Source: Pyrocephalus nanus (Eukaryota > Chordata > Aves > Passeriformes > Tyrannidae). From it: 64,000 bases of DNA. The notes beneath the pieces are model-generated. The model had not been told where the DNA came from, made no database searches, and saw nothing but the letters and a program-made list of their open reading frames with translations. The DNA lies in contig CM076270.1 in assembly GCA_038380795.1 (NCBI GenBank), positions 25,312,001 to 25,376,000 on the forward strand. Direction: 5' to 3'. The position numbers and the translations under genes are program-made. Position 1 is the stretch's first letter. Every line of letters begins with the position of its first letter. Positions 1 to 12,760 of the stretch are shown here, piece after piece.

Positions 1-3000
1 AAGCCTAGTGAAGAGAGAGGAATCCTTTGTTTCTATCCTTAATCCTGCTGAGCAGTGAGATGAATCCCCAGGTGAACTGAGGAGCTCAGGTAGAAAGCAA
101 GCCATCTCTTGTTATTGGTAGGAGGCCTCGTCTTCTACAGCTGGAACCCTCTGTTTAATTGGGGCATAGGATCACAAAATCAGGTTAATACATTTTCAGT
201 CTTATGCTTTAAACCTATTCTCTGTGTGCTGTGCCATTATTCACCTCAACATCTGGATCACAAGGTTGCATTTCACTGTCACTTTTTATCCACTTTGATG
301 GTAAACCAGGAATTTCAAAGCAGAGAATATTTTTATTTGCCAAACTTTTGCAAAGTTCATGAAGCACAGATGCAAAAATGCAACCTTTTTCACTACAGAT
401 TTGATATATTGGTGTTTCTCTCAAGAACAGAAACTTGGAGAATTGATGGTGTTTTTACCATGGGAATTTAAATTTTCATATGCATGGACATGTCACTACA
501 GAATTTTTTTAAAGTAGATTTATGTCGCCCTATGGGGCTTAAGGGGATAGTGATTATTATACACTGAGAAATGTGCATTTAGCTTACTAAACCAATGTCC
601 CACAGAGGTGACCGCTCTAGAAAGACCAGCAACATCACTTAAGTAAATTAAATTTGAAGTACTGTCCTGTCACTTCATGCCTCTAGGCCAATCACTCACT
701 GGTGGAGACATCCTAGTTTTGGATTAAACCAGCTCAACCATGCAAACTGTAGCCACTGCATGGGAATGAGCATCTGGGATTGACAGGTCACAGATCATGG
801 CAATAGAGGCCACAAGTCCAATGACATAATTTTTATTTAGAGCAAAATCCTAGTGGCATTTTGGTAGAATTCAATCTTCAGTAAATATTTAACAGAATAA
901 ACCCAGGGGGATGAAGGCTGATCTCATTTGCTTTCCTTGCAGCTTGAAAGTAGCAATGGAATTCTACTGGTGCAAATCAGAATAATTTCCTATGGCTGAA
1001 AGAAAAAATGGGTATGATAAAATGGAAACAATTACATTGCCAGGCCCAGCACATATATGCATAGTAAGCTCTCAAATTTTGTCTATTCAGAGTTCCCAGG
1101 GATTTCGATTTCCTCTTTCTATTGGTGTTTCTAACTAAAAGTGAGGACTGCAAAATGTGCAGTATAAAACAAGCCCCCAGAGTGGCTGGTGGTCATTTCC
1201 CTGTGATTAGCCTGGTCAGAAAGTGAGAGGTTTGATGAACAATGGCACAACATGGACACAGAGATTTTAATTTTGTCTGGCCTTATAAGGGGCAGCATGG
1301 AAAAGACACAACATCCAGCCACCTTGAGTGACTGTGCATCTCTTCTTTTTGGTTTTCTAAATGCACGAAAATCAGCAGGACATCCTGCTTAAATTAAAGG
1401 CTCTTTGCTACAGCCTTACTAGGAGACTTTTTGTGAGCAGCTGAGACAGCTGACCCAGCTACAGCACCATCTCTATAACTTTGGTGTGATTGGAATTTAC
1501 CAACTCATGCTATAATTTAAAGAAGACAGTTGTAGTTTGGACTGACAGTGCACACAGACACAATAATAATCTCATGTTCACAGGCGTCCCTGTACCTCTT
1601 CTTCATCAGTTTTGTTTTCACCTTTTTAAACTAAACACAAAAAAGGTTTTCAGCAAACATCAGTGCTAAATGCTATTCCATTTTACATGGACATAAATTA
1701 TTCAACTACCACAATTATTGCAAAAATGTAACTTTTAATTTGGTGAGAAAAAAAAACCCTTAATTGCTACATTCTGTAACTATTCTTCCATACTCACAAC
1801 GAACTTAGAAGAGAACAGCAAAGAACTGAGGAATCCTGTTGCCAAACATAGCCCCTAAATTGCCAGCTTGTCTATGGAGCTTTTTACTTTAAGGCACTTA
1901 GGGGGAACAGCTCATCACTAATGATTTGGAAACACAGATCACACAGATCCTCAACTCAGAGTTGAACAGTAACCTGAGTCTTAAAATCCATGTCATGTCT
2001 CCTTCCTCTAATACATACAGAGATTTTTAAAAAAATAATATAAATAACACCAAAATACCATGTCAAGCTCAAGGGTTTCGCTACAAACTCTATCACCTGT
2101 TTATCTCTCACCCTCAGTACTAACACTAAATTGGGCCTCATGAATTATTCATGAGGGGCCCTTTAATGGGATCATTTTTTCTGGCTAGCACTGACACTAA
2201 TGCTAAGAAAAATCTCTTGACATTAATCTTGGGTTGAAGAAAGCCCCAAATACCTAGTTTTCTTCTGAATGTTCCCTTTCCTCCTATTTAACACTTTGCA
2301 GAAACCAGCCATTCTGCAGCTCTGTTACACAAGTGTGGGCATGGGAAGGCAGAAGGGACGACACAAGGTCATAGAGACAATTTGTAGCATTAGGATTTTC
2401 ACATTGGGAACTCTGGGGTCTGGTCCAGCTCACATTAAATTTAAATGAAAGTTTTCCATTGCCAGTTCTGGGTAGCCAAATCGAGTCCCAAGACCTACTT
2501 TTTTCTTTTCTTTTCTTTTTTTTTCATATATGCATATTTTCTCAGAATAAAATGGGAATATCTGCTTGAAAAAGACAAGCAAGCTATGAATCTCTAACTG
2601 CATTATTTATCTAAACTGCCTAGAATTGATTAAAGCCCTTTTTTCCCCCATTAGTTTATCGCTATTCTGATGATGAAGTGACTCAGGATGTTTTTTGGGG
2701 CTGATTACAAGAGTGATGGGCTCTGGTCTTGCAATTGCAAATATGACCATTGACAGAGCTATAGGAATCCAAAAGCACGTTTTGGCACCTCTTAAAGACA
2801 GAGCTGTTTCTAGTTTATGCACTAAGAAGACTCCTGCAAAATCCTATCCAAATTACAACCCCTTCCCAGAAGAAAAATCTCTTTAAGGTGTCCTAGAGAA
2901 CTGTGAATTACAATCCAAAGTGCAGCTGTTTAGCTCGTGCTGTCTAATAGAGACCCCTCCAGACACATTGTTTTGGTCATAGTGATAAAACTACTGACTT

Positions 3001-4719
3001 TCCTCATTTTTCTAAAGCAAAACACCTAAAAAGCAATACATTTATTTTTTTTTCAGTTATAGCTTTCTGACATCTCTAATGGTTTTGTGTCTAAATCTGA
3101 CAACATTTGTAACAAACTGAAGTGACTGTTACTGCCGGAATGTCCTGGAGGCTTTTTCTGTCGGAGGAGATGACAGTAACTTTTCCAGCGCAGACTAAGC
3201 TGGTGTTTACAGATTTGCCCTGGGTGTGCATTTTTATCCAGCTGTGATCAAGTAACACTGCCTGATGAGTGCCAGACAGATCTCCTGATACGAAGGGCTT
3301 ACATGCCCATCACTTCTGCACAGAATATGGTTCTAATCTGGACAACACAGCAAAGTTCAGATAGTATTTGTTTTTTATTTTCCCTTCATTTGTGTACTAA
3401 GGCAGAGTACTCATATGAGAATGCAAAAAGCTTCATAATTTGAAAATCTCCTTTGCACTTGAGAGAAACTAGCATTATGTGGATTTAAAAATATTTTTGT
3501 TCAGCCTTTCAGTTTCCTGCACTGAGCTCTTACTGAGGATTTAAAAACAATTAGAAGGGTGGAGTGGTTTCACAGTTGAGAACTTAGGATTTCATTAATT
3601 CTTTTTTCTTTTCCTTTTTCTGACGAATATGTTTATTTTGCATGCTGTAATAATGTGAAACATGGCAAAATATAGCCTCAGAAACATGTAAACTTCTTCC
3701 CATCAATGAAAGTGTGAGGTCAAGAGGTAGTTTGCTTTTGCAGGACCTGAAGCTATGTACACATTCTAGAGATACTTTGAAAGTAGCAGTGGTGGCACAT
3801 TGCTTTCCCAGAACTCCTTGATATTCAAGCTGGAAGGGAAAAAGTTCTGTCTCCTAATAGCTGATTTGCTGTTTGGAACCTCTAATTCATGAAAAGATAA
3901 AAGGAAAACCCGTGTCATCAACTGACTTTGAATTTAAAATATATTTATAAATATTAGCAGTATTAACATTGCCTAAAGTACTAGCGACTTATTTCACATC
4001 CTTTGTATGGCTTGAAGCTGTTGCTAAAAACACACGAATATGCCAAAGTAACACTGGTAAAAGGAGTACTTAAACTTGTGGGTCAGATTCAGATGTTTTA
4101 TCAGCATTTCTACTGCTTTCCAAAACCAACTGATCCATATTCATGTTAACGTATGTGAAAACAACACTTGCCTTTCAGTTTCCTGTTTGTTTCAAATTGC
4201 CACACAATTTGCAGATATCTCCTGCTCCAATATTAATTCCAGTACAGGAAAGCATTAAGAAACTGATCCTCCACGCCTTGTAATAGTCAGCTCTATGTCA
4301 TCTAAGTATCCTTACAAATTGCCAGGCAGCTTTTTCCAGAAGCCGGCATGAGGAGGTACAGATTAAAAAATATATATTAAAAAAAAAAATTAAAAACAGA
4401 CAAAAAACCAAACAATCCCAGTGGTTTGTACCAAGAGTTGGTGTAGATAATCTTTATATTTGCTATACAACTTATATTGCGGTGAGAGCATCAGAGGTGC
4501 AGAAAACCTAGGGGGGGAAGTGATTCCAGAATCTGGTGCAGAAAATCAGCACTGTCTGCAGAGTGTTCTTACTCTTTTCTGTGAACTGGTCAGGTACTAG
4601 TGAGCTCAGGGGAAGGCTCAGTTATAGAAAACTTTCAACTTCTGGGTTACAGATTCAAATTTGGACAGGCCCTTGATGATTGGAAGTCATTACCAAAAGA
4701 TGGTTTTCTGGTGACTTAC
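1..4719. other. Unique AT-rich noncoding sequence
   Basis: No coding exon or RNA gene could be supported here. Reading frames are all 120 codons or shorter and lack recognisable motifs. There is a T/C-rich low-complexity run at about 2499-2524 and an A-rich run near 4376-4410. The sequence reads as old, unique intergenic or intronic DNA with few CpG dinucleotides. Confidence 0.6.
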
Positions 4720-4807
4720 CTGGAGCACATTGGTGGGCTCATCCAGATTCAGCGAGCAGATGTCCACATCACAAAAGACACTACTTCAATTTGTTCTCTT
4801 CTTGGCA
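4720..4807 (-). other. Splice-flanked segment, possible noncoding exon
   Basis: On the minus strand this 88-base segment follows a pyrimidine-rich acceptor (TTTCTCTGGTACAG) and ends at a near-perfect donor (CTCCAG followed by gtaagtca). No frame is open across the whole segment. The last 66 bases are open and would read ..DVDICSLNLDEPTNVLQ, which looks protein-like, but a TGA lies just upstream and there is no good internal acceptor. If transcribed it would more likely be an lncRNA or untranslated exon. A chance pseudo-exon is a real alternative. Confidence 0.2.
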
Positions 4808-7800
4808 CCTGTACCAGAGAAACCAAGAAATAAATGGGCACAGCCCTCCTCCTTCCCCACCCTTACTTTCATTACACTGGCAGGCTATTACAGAGAAACC
4901 TGCACTTGGAAACTGCAAGAACAGAGAATGCACAACAATTTTACTCACTGCTGAGTTCATCAATTACAACATAAGCAGTAGGCCATGCCAGCTTCAAGTT
5001 GCTCTGTGGAAGGCACAGTTTGAAGCCAGACCATCCCAGGGGGGTGAGAAGAGGCTTGCAGCCTCCCACATTATTCCCTGTAAGAGGAGAAGTGCTAGCA
5101 GTACTTCTGTAAATGCAGGCAGCCAGCTCTGAAGGCTGCTGGCTAAGGGTGAAGTTCATGGCTCAGGGCACGGGAATGTAGAGGTTCACTGAAGTACATC
5201 TGCACCCATGCCATAGGATAACAGCCCCAGAAACCTCTTGGAGCCTTTCTCACAACCAGCTAAAGCTGAGCGAGCCTACATTACAATGTTATCTGTGTAA
5301 TGTGAATGCATTACATCTGTTCACATACGTACCTTTGTATGCATACATGTGGTACTTCACTGGCTGACAAAACAATCTGGCTATTCCATAAACATTGAAA
5401 CAAAGTTATATATCTAAAAGAGTTTATTAATTTTAATGTTTCATCCAACCACTACCTCATGGAAAGCCTATCAACTTTTAAAACTCAGTTTTAAGTTGCC
5501 TAGTTCTAATAATCATTAAAATTATAAGGAAGAAAAATTAATTCTAACCAGATTTTGAAAAACACTAAGTTCCTCTTTGACTGTAGTTAAAAAATGCACA
5601 AAGTTGGAAGACTGCTTTCCTGGGACTTGTTTTTCTGGGTGTACTGAAAACTAAGCATCATGAAATCATATGATATAATTCTTTAAATAGACAATAACAC
5701 AGGCCAGATTTTAAATGAGCTGTGATTAGGTACATAGATACATTAAAAGCTGGCTTTAAATCACATCAGTATCAAATCCCAGCAGTATCAAGTTTTATTC
5801 TACCTGAGGGCAATGAAGTCAAGAAAGTTGCTCAAGAAGCCTTAAATTCATTACATAACTAATTTTTTCCGCTACAACTGTACCAATTTGGATCCCAACT
5901 CACATTAAAATGTAGTTGAATATATTTTAGCCACTTTCTCAGCTGATGTAATACAAGAAGCTCAAATAATGGCAGATTTAGCTCTGAAAAATCTTACACA
6001 AAATCCACCTCTTGGAGTTAATCAGATGTGTCATTCAGCTAAGGATCTGGTACGGAATCATTACTTTTTTTAAAAGTGTCAGCAAGGAGCAGCACAGAAG
6101 AACATATATTTAATTCATTTATTACTTCATCCATTTCAATGAACATTGGATTTTATCCTTTTGTGCACAAAAATAAATCTCCACAGAGATTTTTATAGCA
6201 GTTATTGATTTAGAAGGATTCTCTACAGTATTTAATTTTGATTTGCCAGGAAAGATGTGTTTTTTAGCAGTCACCTGTCTATTATTCACTTAGCTAGGTG
6301 CCTGTATGAGCTCTGCACTTTTTAAAATCCCTTTCAGGAGACTTAATTTTCACCTGCATGTACACTAGTTGACAGCTCCCTGTTCTTCTTCACTGTACTG
6401 ACAATAAACCAAGAATCCCTCTACTCATTTCATTATAAACATTTTATAAGCATCCCATAAAGATTACTTCTGAACACAACAGTCAGGGCTAGATGTGAGC
6501 TTCTTTTCCCTGTGATGAAAGGCCAGTGTCTGATCAAATGAGTCATCCAGGCCCTAAAATGGCTTTTAAAAAAACCCAGTTTTAATCTCTTCATTGTCTG
6601 ACTTCACGGCACGGTGGTGCTGCCCTTAAATAAAACTTACATGAAAATGGTTAGTACAGCTGGTCAGAAAATGTGCTTGAAGTTTAGAATCACATATCAT
6701 TGTTTATACAGATGACTATTTGGGATAGACTTCAATAGAATCTGACTTTACTAGCAAAGGAGAAGGTTTTGGCAATAGCATAGGGTGATCAGCAACAGCA
6801 ACTCATATTTTCCAACTGAGATCAATGTGGACTTTAATCCATTAATGCAGACCTAAATATCACCAGACAGATATGAATAGATGACAGTGAAAGAGTGAGA
6901 GAGAAAAGTCTTGAGTAGTCAGATTTAAGAGAGTTGTTTCATATTCCAATTAATTTTAGTACTGTACAGGAAAGGAGCCTGTTTCTAGATTTTCAATTAG
7001 CATACCCTAGTTATGAACCTAAAACACTTCTTCTCTGCTAACACAGATGCTTTTTTGTTCACCCATTTTGAGCCTGCATTCACAGAATTGGATTTTTACA
7101 AATCCTTGGAAACATGTTAGCAATGCATTTTTTTTAAATGTCAGGGAACGGGTTTGTTTGGAGTGGAAAGTTGCCGACAATCACGCCAAGTCATTCAGAT
7201 GCCAATTTAGATATTTAGAGACTAATGCCAGGCTGGGGAAATGGGAAAAGAAACCCCTAAAACAACAAAAACACCACTCAAACTGAAAAGCTCGCAGCTC
7301 TGTGCCTATTAGATTAAACTAAAAATAAAGATGATGGCAGTATCTGCAAGCAATTTGGGTGGCCAAAAAACAATGGTGCCCTCTGGTTTGAAAACAGTGT
7401 TTAGTGTTTGCACTGTTCTTACTTGTCACAATAAATTTGTACAGGGTTCCTATTTCCTGAATTGACTGAAGCTTTTCATTCTTTAAATTTCTAATGTGTT
7501 ATGTCACATCTTATTGTATTTCATGGTGTCACTTTGCATTATTTTGTATCATTTTCTCTGAAGTTGATGAAACACAACACAACAGCACATGACAAAAAGA
7601 AATAAGCTGTTGGTTACACAGACTAAGTGTTGTAATTCAATATTTGTCAGATGCATGAGTCATTACAAATAATCTCAAATTTTCAATAGTTGAAACTCCT
7701 TAATCAGTGAGAAACCTGTTCAAGTTACTTCTTTATGATAAAGGAAGGACCCTGTACTGGGAAACACATGATTGTCACTATTTGCTCAGCATCAGAGTAT

Positions 7801-9339
7801 GCTGCTGCTGCTTCTCAACCTCACCATTGCTAATTCATAATATTAGAATGAGATTTGAGACTTATTATGGTAGAGAATTTCTCACAATGAAATAATGAGA
7901 ACATCCATTTGAGACAGCAGTAAAGGCACAATATGTCTGTTTTGATTTTACACCACAAACACAGCACAGATCCTTGAGACTATTCCCATTCGTTATGATT
8001 AAGTCATGTCACTCAACAGAGAGAAAACTGAGCGCTTCTCCCCTCCCTCCACCCACCCCAATTATTCTTGTCGATAGCAATACCATAAAACTGAGGAATT
8101 ATAAGATCACAATTGTATTCTGGTTAACAAAAGAGACTACATATATTCTGAGAAATGAACCAACTTATTGCTATAAAATATTACCGTCTCACAGAAAAAA
8201 ATTCCTATCAATATTGCAAGTATTATTCTTCTCTGAGAAGGAACTACATGAATATAAGAGAACTTAGTAACAGTAGTATTAAGTTGTAAGAAAAATGGTC
8301 TAATTGATGAACTGAGCTTTAAACTTGAAATGTACTTGAGTAACTTCCAAAAATGTGTACAAATATATAGAATGAAAACAAAAAGAAAAAATTTAGAGGC
8401 TGTTTTTCAGAGCAGTTGTTCTTACTCCTGAATGTCTTCTTTGAGTGGATGGGACTCAAGTGTTTATTTTCTGTACTATTTTATTCTTATTTTATAAGTT
8501 TTGCTGCAATACAACAAATTCGTTGTAAAGAAACAGCAGTTTTATTTCTGCTTCATTCCATCGTTCTGGTCATTGCAAGACATGGGCTGTTGTTGCTTTT
8601 TGCCTCTCAGGAAAGAAGAGAATAGACAAGCTAAAGATATCATCTAATATTTGTGTTATATCAAGAAGGTTATGTTATAAAATATATCCACAACTGAGAA
8701 TGTGTCAGAAAATACACTCAGCCAAGCAAAGGACTGTGAAGAAAGGCTGCCTGAAAAATAGGGCATAGGGCTGACCAGGAGTCATCAGGTTCAAGCGTGT
8801 GCCAGGACATGAATCACATCACATAAGCCCAGCAAATAAATCTGTCTTGCTCTATGTTTACTCCCACACTCCCTTCCTCCATTTCTTGTCCAAATGTATT
8901 CATAGCCACTTTAAGTCCATTTGTTCTCATGACAAAATTAGGATGTGAATTCAAGAGCTTTTGTTTCACCCTAGCATTTTCTTCATAGCATCTGTACTTA
9001 CAGATAGCAATTTTCACCCCTCTCAGCCTCTGTTTTCCTGGACATAGCTTCTTTTCAGACAGGTCATCCTTTCCTCTGATCTTCATACTAGTCAGCACAT
9101 CTTCACAGCTGTTAAAAAAAAGAAACAAAACAGAACATTTGCACCTCAACCAAAGAGATTCAGAATTTCAGGTGGTATCTAACAAGCACCTTGGCCAATG
9201 GCATAAATATTCTTCTTGCTTCATTAAAAACATTTTACTCAATGTATCTCTAATATATCTTTTCTGTGGTCCAAGTGCACTGGTAGTTCATAGTAATTCT
9301 ATGATTGACTGTCACAACTAGGTGGTTTTTCTTTCTGTC
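4808..9339. other. Unique AT-rich noncoding sequence
   Basis: No gene, RNA gene or recognisable transposable element was found. The minus-strand frame at 8814-9149 (111 codons) has no recognisable domain and no splice context. The short CTG-like codon cluster near 7800 is not a repeat array. Confidence 0.55.
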
Positions 9340-10270
9340 ATTTCCTACTGATGAGCCTACAGTTCATAGCTGGTTCTTTTCATTAGTCCTTAAGTGCATG
9401 ACCTTGCAGCACAAGACCTTAAATTCCATCCCATTTCTACTACCCCAGTCTTCAAGGTCATTTAATTCTTCCTGTATAATATTCCAATCCTCCTCTGTAT
9501 TCATGACATCTCCCAGTTTTGTATCATCAGCAAATTAATTAGTACACTCCTACTTTTTCTGCCTAGGCCATTAAGGAAAATATTAAATAAAATTAATCCC
9601 CAGACCAATCCTAAAGGAACTCTACTAGTAACTTTCCTCCAGGGAGAGAAAGAAATCTTTTCAACATAACTCACTCTCGTCTCTTGTTCAATCACTTCTT
9701 TACTTATCTTACAGTCCTGATACTTGCTCTTATCTTTTGCAATTTAACTAATAATTCCCCATGTAGTAATGTATCAAATGTTTTAGTGAAGAGCAGAAAG
9801 GTTGAATCTATTGCATATGCTTTATCTCAACAATCAAGTTGTCATTAAAATAAGAGAGGTGAGATAACAACTTTATCTGAATGACTTCCAAAAAAAAGTA
9901 AATTCATGTTTTACTTAATCTCATTTTCCCATTTTGATTTTTTTTATTTTATTTTTTTATTCTCAAAGTCCTGATTTAGTTCTGGGTCACACCTAGTTTA
10001 CATTTAATTTCTATTTGATCAGTGCACAGCGATTTTCTTGGTTATTTTCTCTTCATATGACTGAGAAAGCTTTTGCCATCTGTTTAATTTGGTTTGAAAG
10101 GTCTGACTCTGCTCTACTTTTGCCAGTTCTCTGTCTCACTGTCTTTATGAAATGCCAAGGCTCACATTTTTTTGCTAAACTGTTTTTACATGTCCCCCAT
10201 TCCTTGTCAGACTTTTATTACTTCTTATAAACTCTCTGAGGTTGCAATTTATCTGCTAAGGCATATTGTG
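9340..10270 (-). mobile_element. Ancient CR1/L3-like LINE relic, reverse transcriptase region
   Basis: The minus strand carries a decayed fragment of a CR1-clade reverse transcriptase. The frame at 9501-9695 contains RVPLGLVWGLILFNIFLNGL, clearly derived from the family block around PQG..LFNIFIND, followed by a frameshifted remnant of the catalytic A(D)D region. Nucleotide similarity to sauropsid CR1 copies, judged from memory, runs from the phrase near 9390 (AAGTGCATGACCTTGCA) through 9860. It resumes at about 10050-10250 after an apparent internal deletion of the middle of the ORF. Both ends are eroded, no 3' octamer tail is visible, and many stops and indels show the copy is dead and old. 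Assignment to a CR1-type LINE is fairly sure; the subfamily is not. Confidence 0.75.
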
Positions 10271-11559
10271 GGTCCCACACGTTAGTCCTCCTGGTTTGAG
10301 GAAGATCACCCTGCTTATCCAGATTCCCAAATGAATCACAAATCCCCCAGGGAACAGACATGTCAAATACTAGAAACCTGCTTTATTCTATTTCTTGTTT
10401 GTTTGTGGTTTGAGCAACCCTGTATTTTGATCAGGATTTTGGCTGTAATTATTACATTACCTGAAGTTATAATGATTTCTACACTGAATCCTGCTCATGT
10501 GTATTCTGTGAATTGAGCAGAGCTACATCTCTAAAGGTTGTCAGTGATGTCACTTGTCCTTGCGAAGAGCAACACATCTACCTGGACAGGCAAAGGCTCA
10601 GAATAATCCCAGATGGCAGGGAACATCTAGCAGGAATGTCAGAGAAAAATGACTTCTCATAAAGCCTTCCTAGTGGCATTTGATTTGACATGAACCCTGT
10701 AGAGCTCACTCAGAGGGCCAGATTGCGAAGATGCTTCCTTCAGCACATTCTGGAATATACCAGAATTGGGCAGAACTGCTTTATATGAGTATGAACAATC
10801 TTTAGGGGCCTTTGCTTGAGTGGACAAGGATGTATAGGAGGGGAAAGCACAACGTTTCAGAGCAATGTGGAAGTGTTTTTGCATGGGGGTTTCAGGTGTC
10901 AACCAGAAATAGGAGTTATAGAATCAACCAGAAGCTGTGGTCATTAAAATCCATGAAGACTTTGACCTTTGGAATTGTTTTTTCCTGTGTTTTTGTTTCT
11001 TCCTATACTGGCGTTACCCTTACTCGCAGAACTAACTCCTGTGTGTTTGAATTCAGCATGAGCATCTCTGCTCTTCAGCTGCACAGGTGCTGTCCTGACT
11101 GCTCGTGTAAAGTTTCTCTAACTGCTCAGAAGCTCTTCTCTTCCAGCAGTGCCTCTGAGTCACTGAGGATTTCAGGCAGTTTCTAACTGTCATTATAAGG
11201 AGGATTATGAATGTTCTGTGATTCACAGTTAAAATAGCCAAATATGAGACAATTAATTTTTTTGAGGCTGCCTCCTGAAGGGTTCCTTCATTTCTCTTAG
11301 CATATTGTGATTTTAAAAAAAAATTATTTTTGGATTTCAGTGGTATTTTGTTGAAGAAGAGACCCTGCCTGTTTACTCCATGTTCTTATGCTACAGAGAA
11401 GCCAGAGCTCTACTGGTCAAGGGGAGGGATCTTGTAATAAAACTGCAGAATAAGTCATGGTGGTTAGACCAAATGTTCCATATTTGCTCCTTTGTTCCAG
11501 CATCAGTGATTAGCTAGAGAAAAGTAATAAAGTAATTTTTCCTTCTGCATTCTGGATGT
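10271..11559. other. Noncoding gap between the two CR1 relics
   Basis: Nothing is recognised with confidence. The frames at 10657-10902 (minus) and 10812-11186 (plus) resemble no known protein. Parts of 10270-10520 could be further eroded 5' sequence of the neighbouring CR1 relic, but I could not align them by eye. Confidence 0.4.
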
Positions 11560-12760
11560 TTCTGACTTACAAAATAACTAACCTCAGTGTTGCCTCCAGG
11601 TCATCTTGTTTAAGAACACTGATGGACCAAAACTACATGACCTTGTCTTACTGTTTTTTCAGTCCATCTATTTTAGCCTCCATAGTTTTCTATAGAAATG
11701 AAGTCCACACCTGGCAGCATTTTCTCCATTTTAAACTTTAAAAGTTCATTTGCTGTGGGAGCCTTGCATCTCATACTGTGAGTAAGAGTGAATGATGATT
11801 CCCTGTTCACATTCTGACATAATTCATGTTTTTTCATATTTTTCTGTCATATCTCTCTTCTGACATGGCTTTTGCAAGATGAAGAGTCCTAATGTACTCA
11901 AACTCATATGAAAGCAGTTACATTCTTCCCCTCTCCCTTGTAATCCTTTCTCAGTTCTCCTATAGTTTTTTAGAGATGCAAAACTCAATACTGAACACAG
12001 TATTCATGATGTTTATAGAAGTTTTATGCAGGAGCATACCCCTTTCGATTTCTTTTTCTAATAATCTAACAATCAATTTTTAATTTTGATCATTATTGAT
12101 GTTTTCAGAGATTCATACACATTGACTTCAAAACCCCTGACCAGAATATTTTGCAAGCCACTTTTACATAGGCCTAAGACTGTTTTTCTCCCTGAGTGTT
12201 ACAATATCTCAGTTTCCCAAACATAGGCATGGAATGTCATAGTAAAGGACTGACTGTGTGTGTGATTTCTGCCAACTTCACGCGGGCATGTCTCCCCTCA
12301 GATGACTAGGTGTTTATTTTCAAGCAACTGGAACACACACTGAATATCCTATACTATTTTGTCCCCTACTTGGCCAGGAAATATTATTCCAAACCTTCGC
12401 AGTCAGCTGTAGATACATCAACCTTAATTAATGTTGTATCACCTGTAAACAGTGGCACCTCCTGAATTATCCCCCTTCCTTGACAAATGTTATTTATGAA
12501 TATAAAGAGTGCACACTTCTATCAGCAACCTCTCTTTGTTGTGAAAAAGTTATTTTATTTCTGCCTGTTGTCTCCTAGCTTACTTGGTTAATCCAAGCTG
12601 TTTTCTCTTACTTAAGAATTTAGTTTCTTAAAGATCTTGTGGGTTAGGGATCCTTTATGAGGCTTTTAGAAAGACCCAGATACATCTTGATCACATGACC
12701 TTATCTCATGTTGTTCATAGAGGTCCTACAAAATTGTACCTGTTCTCAATAGAAACCGTA
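11560..12760 (-). mobile_element. Second ancient CR1/L3-like LINE relic
   Basis: Several blocks match, in the right order, the reverse complement of old CR1/L3-type elements common in reptiles and birds. They include the stretch around 11970-12110 (GATGTTTTCAGAGA and the ACAC-AGTATTC block before it), the TATCACCTGTAAACAGTG block at about 12438, the TTATGAATATAAA block near 12490, and the block near 12655-12720. Encoding strand is minus, as for the relic at 9.3-10.3 kb. It covers a 3' part of the reverse transcriptase and the sequence beyond it, so it overlaps in family coordinates with the first relic. It is therefore a separate insertion rather than one split copy. No intact frame survives and boundaries are approximate. 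Confidence 0.65.

Noticed and set aside
10015..10230. 71-codon plus frame
   Set aside because: Lies within the decayed CR1 relic, whose coding strand is minus.
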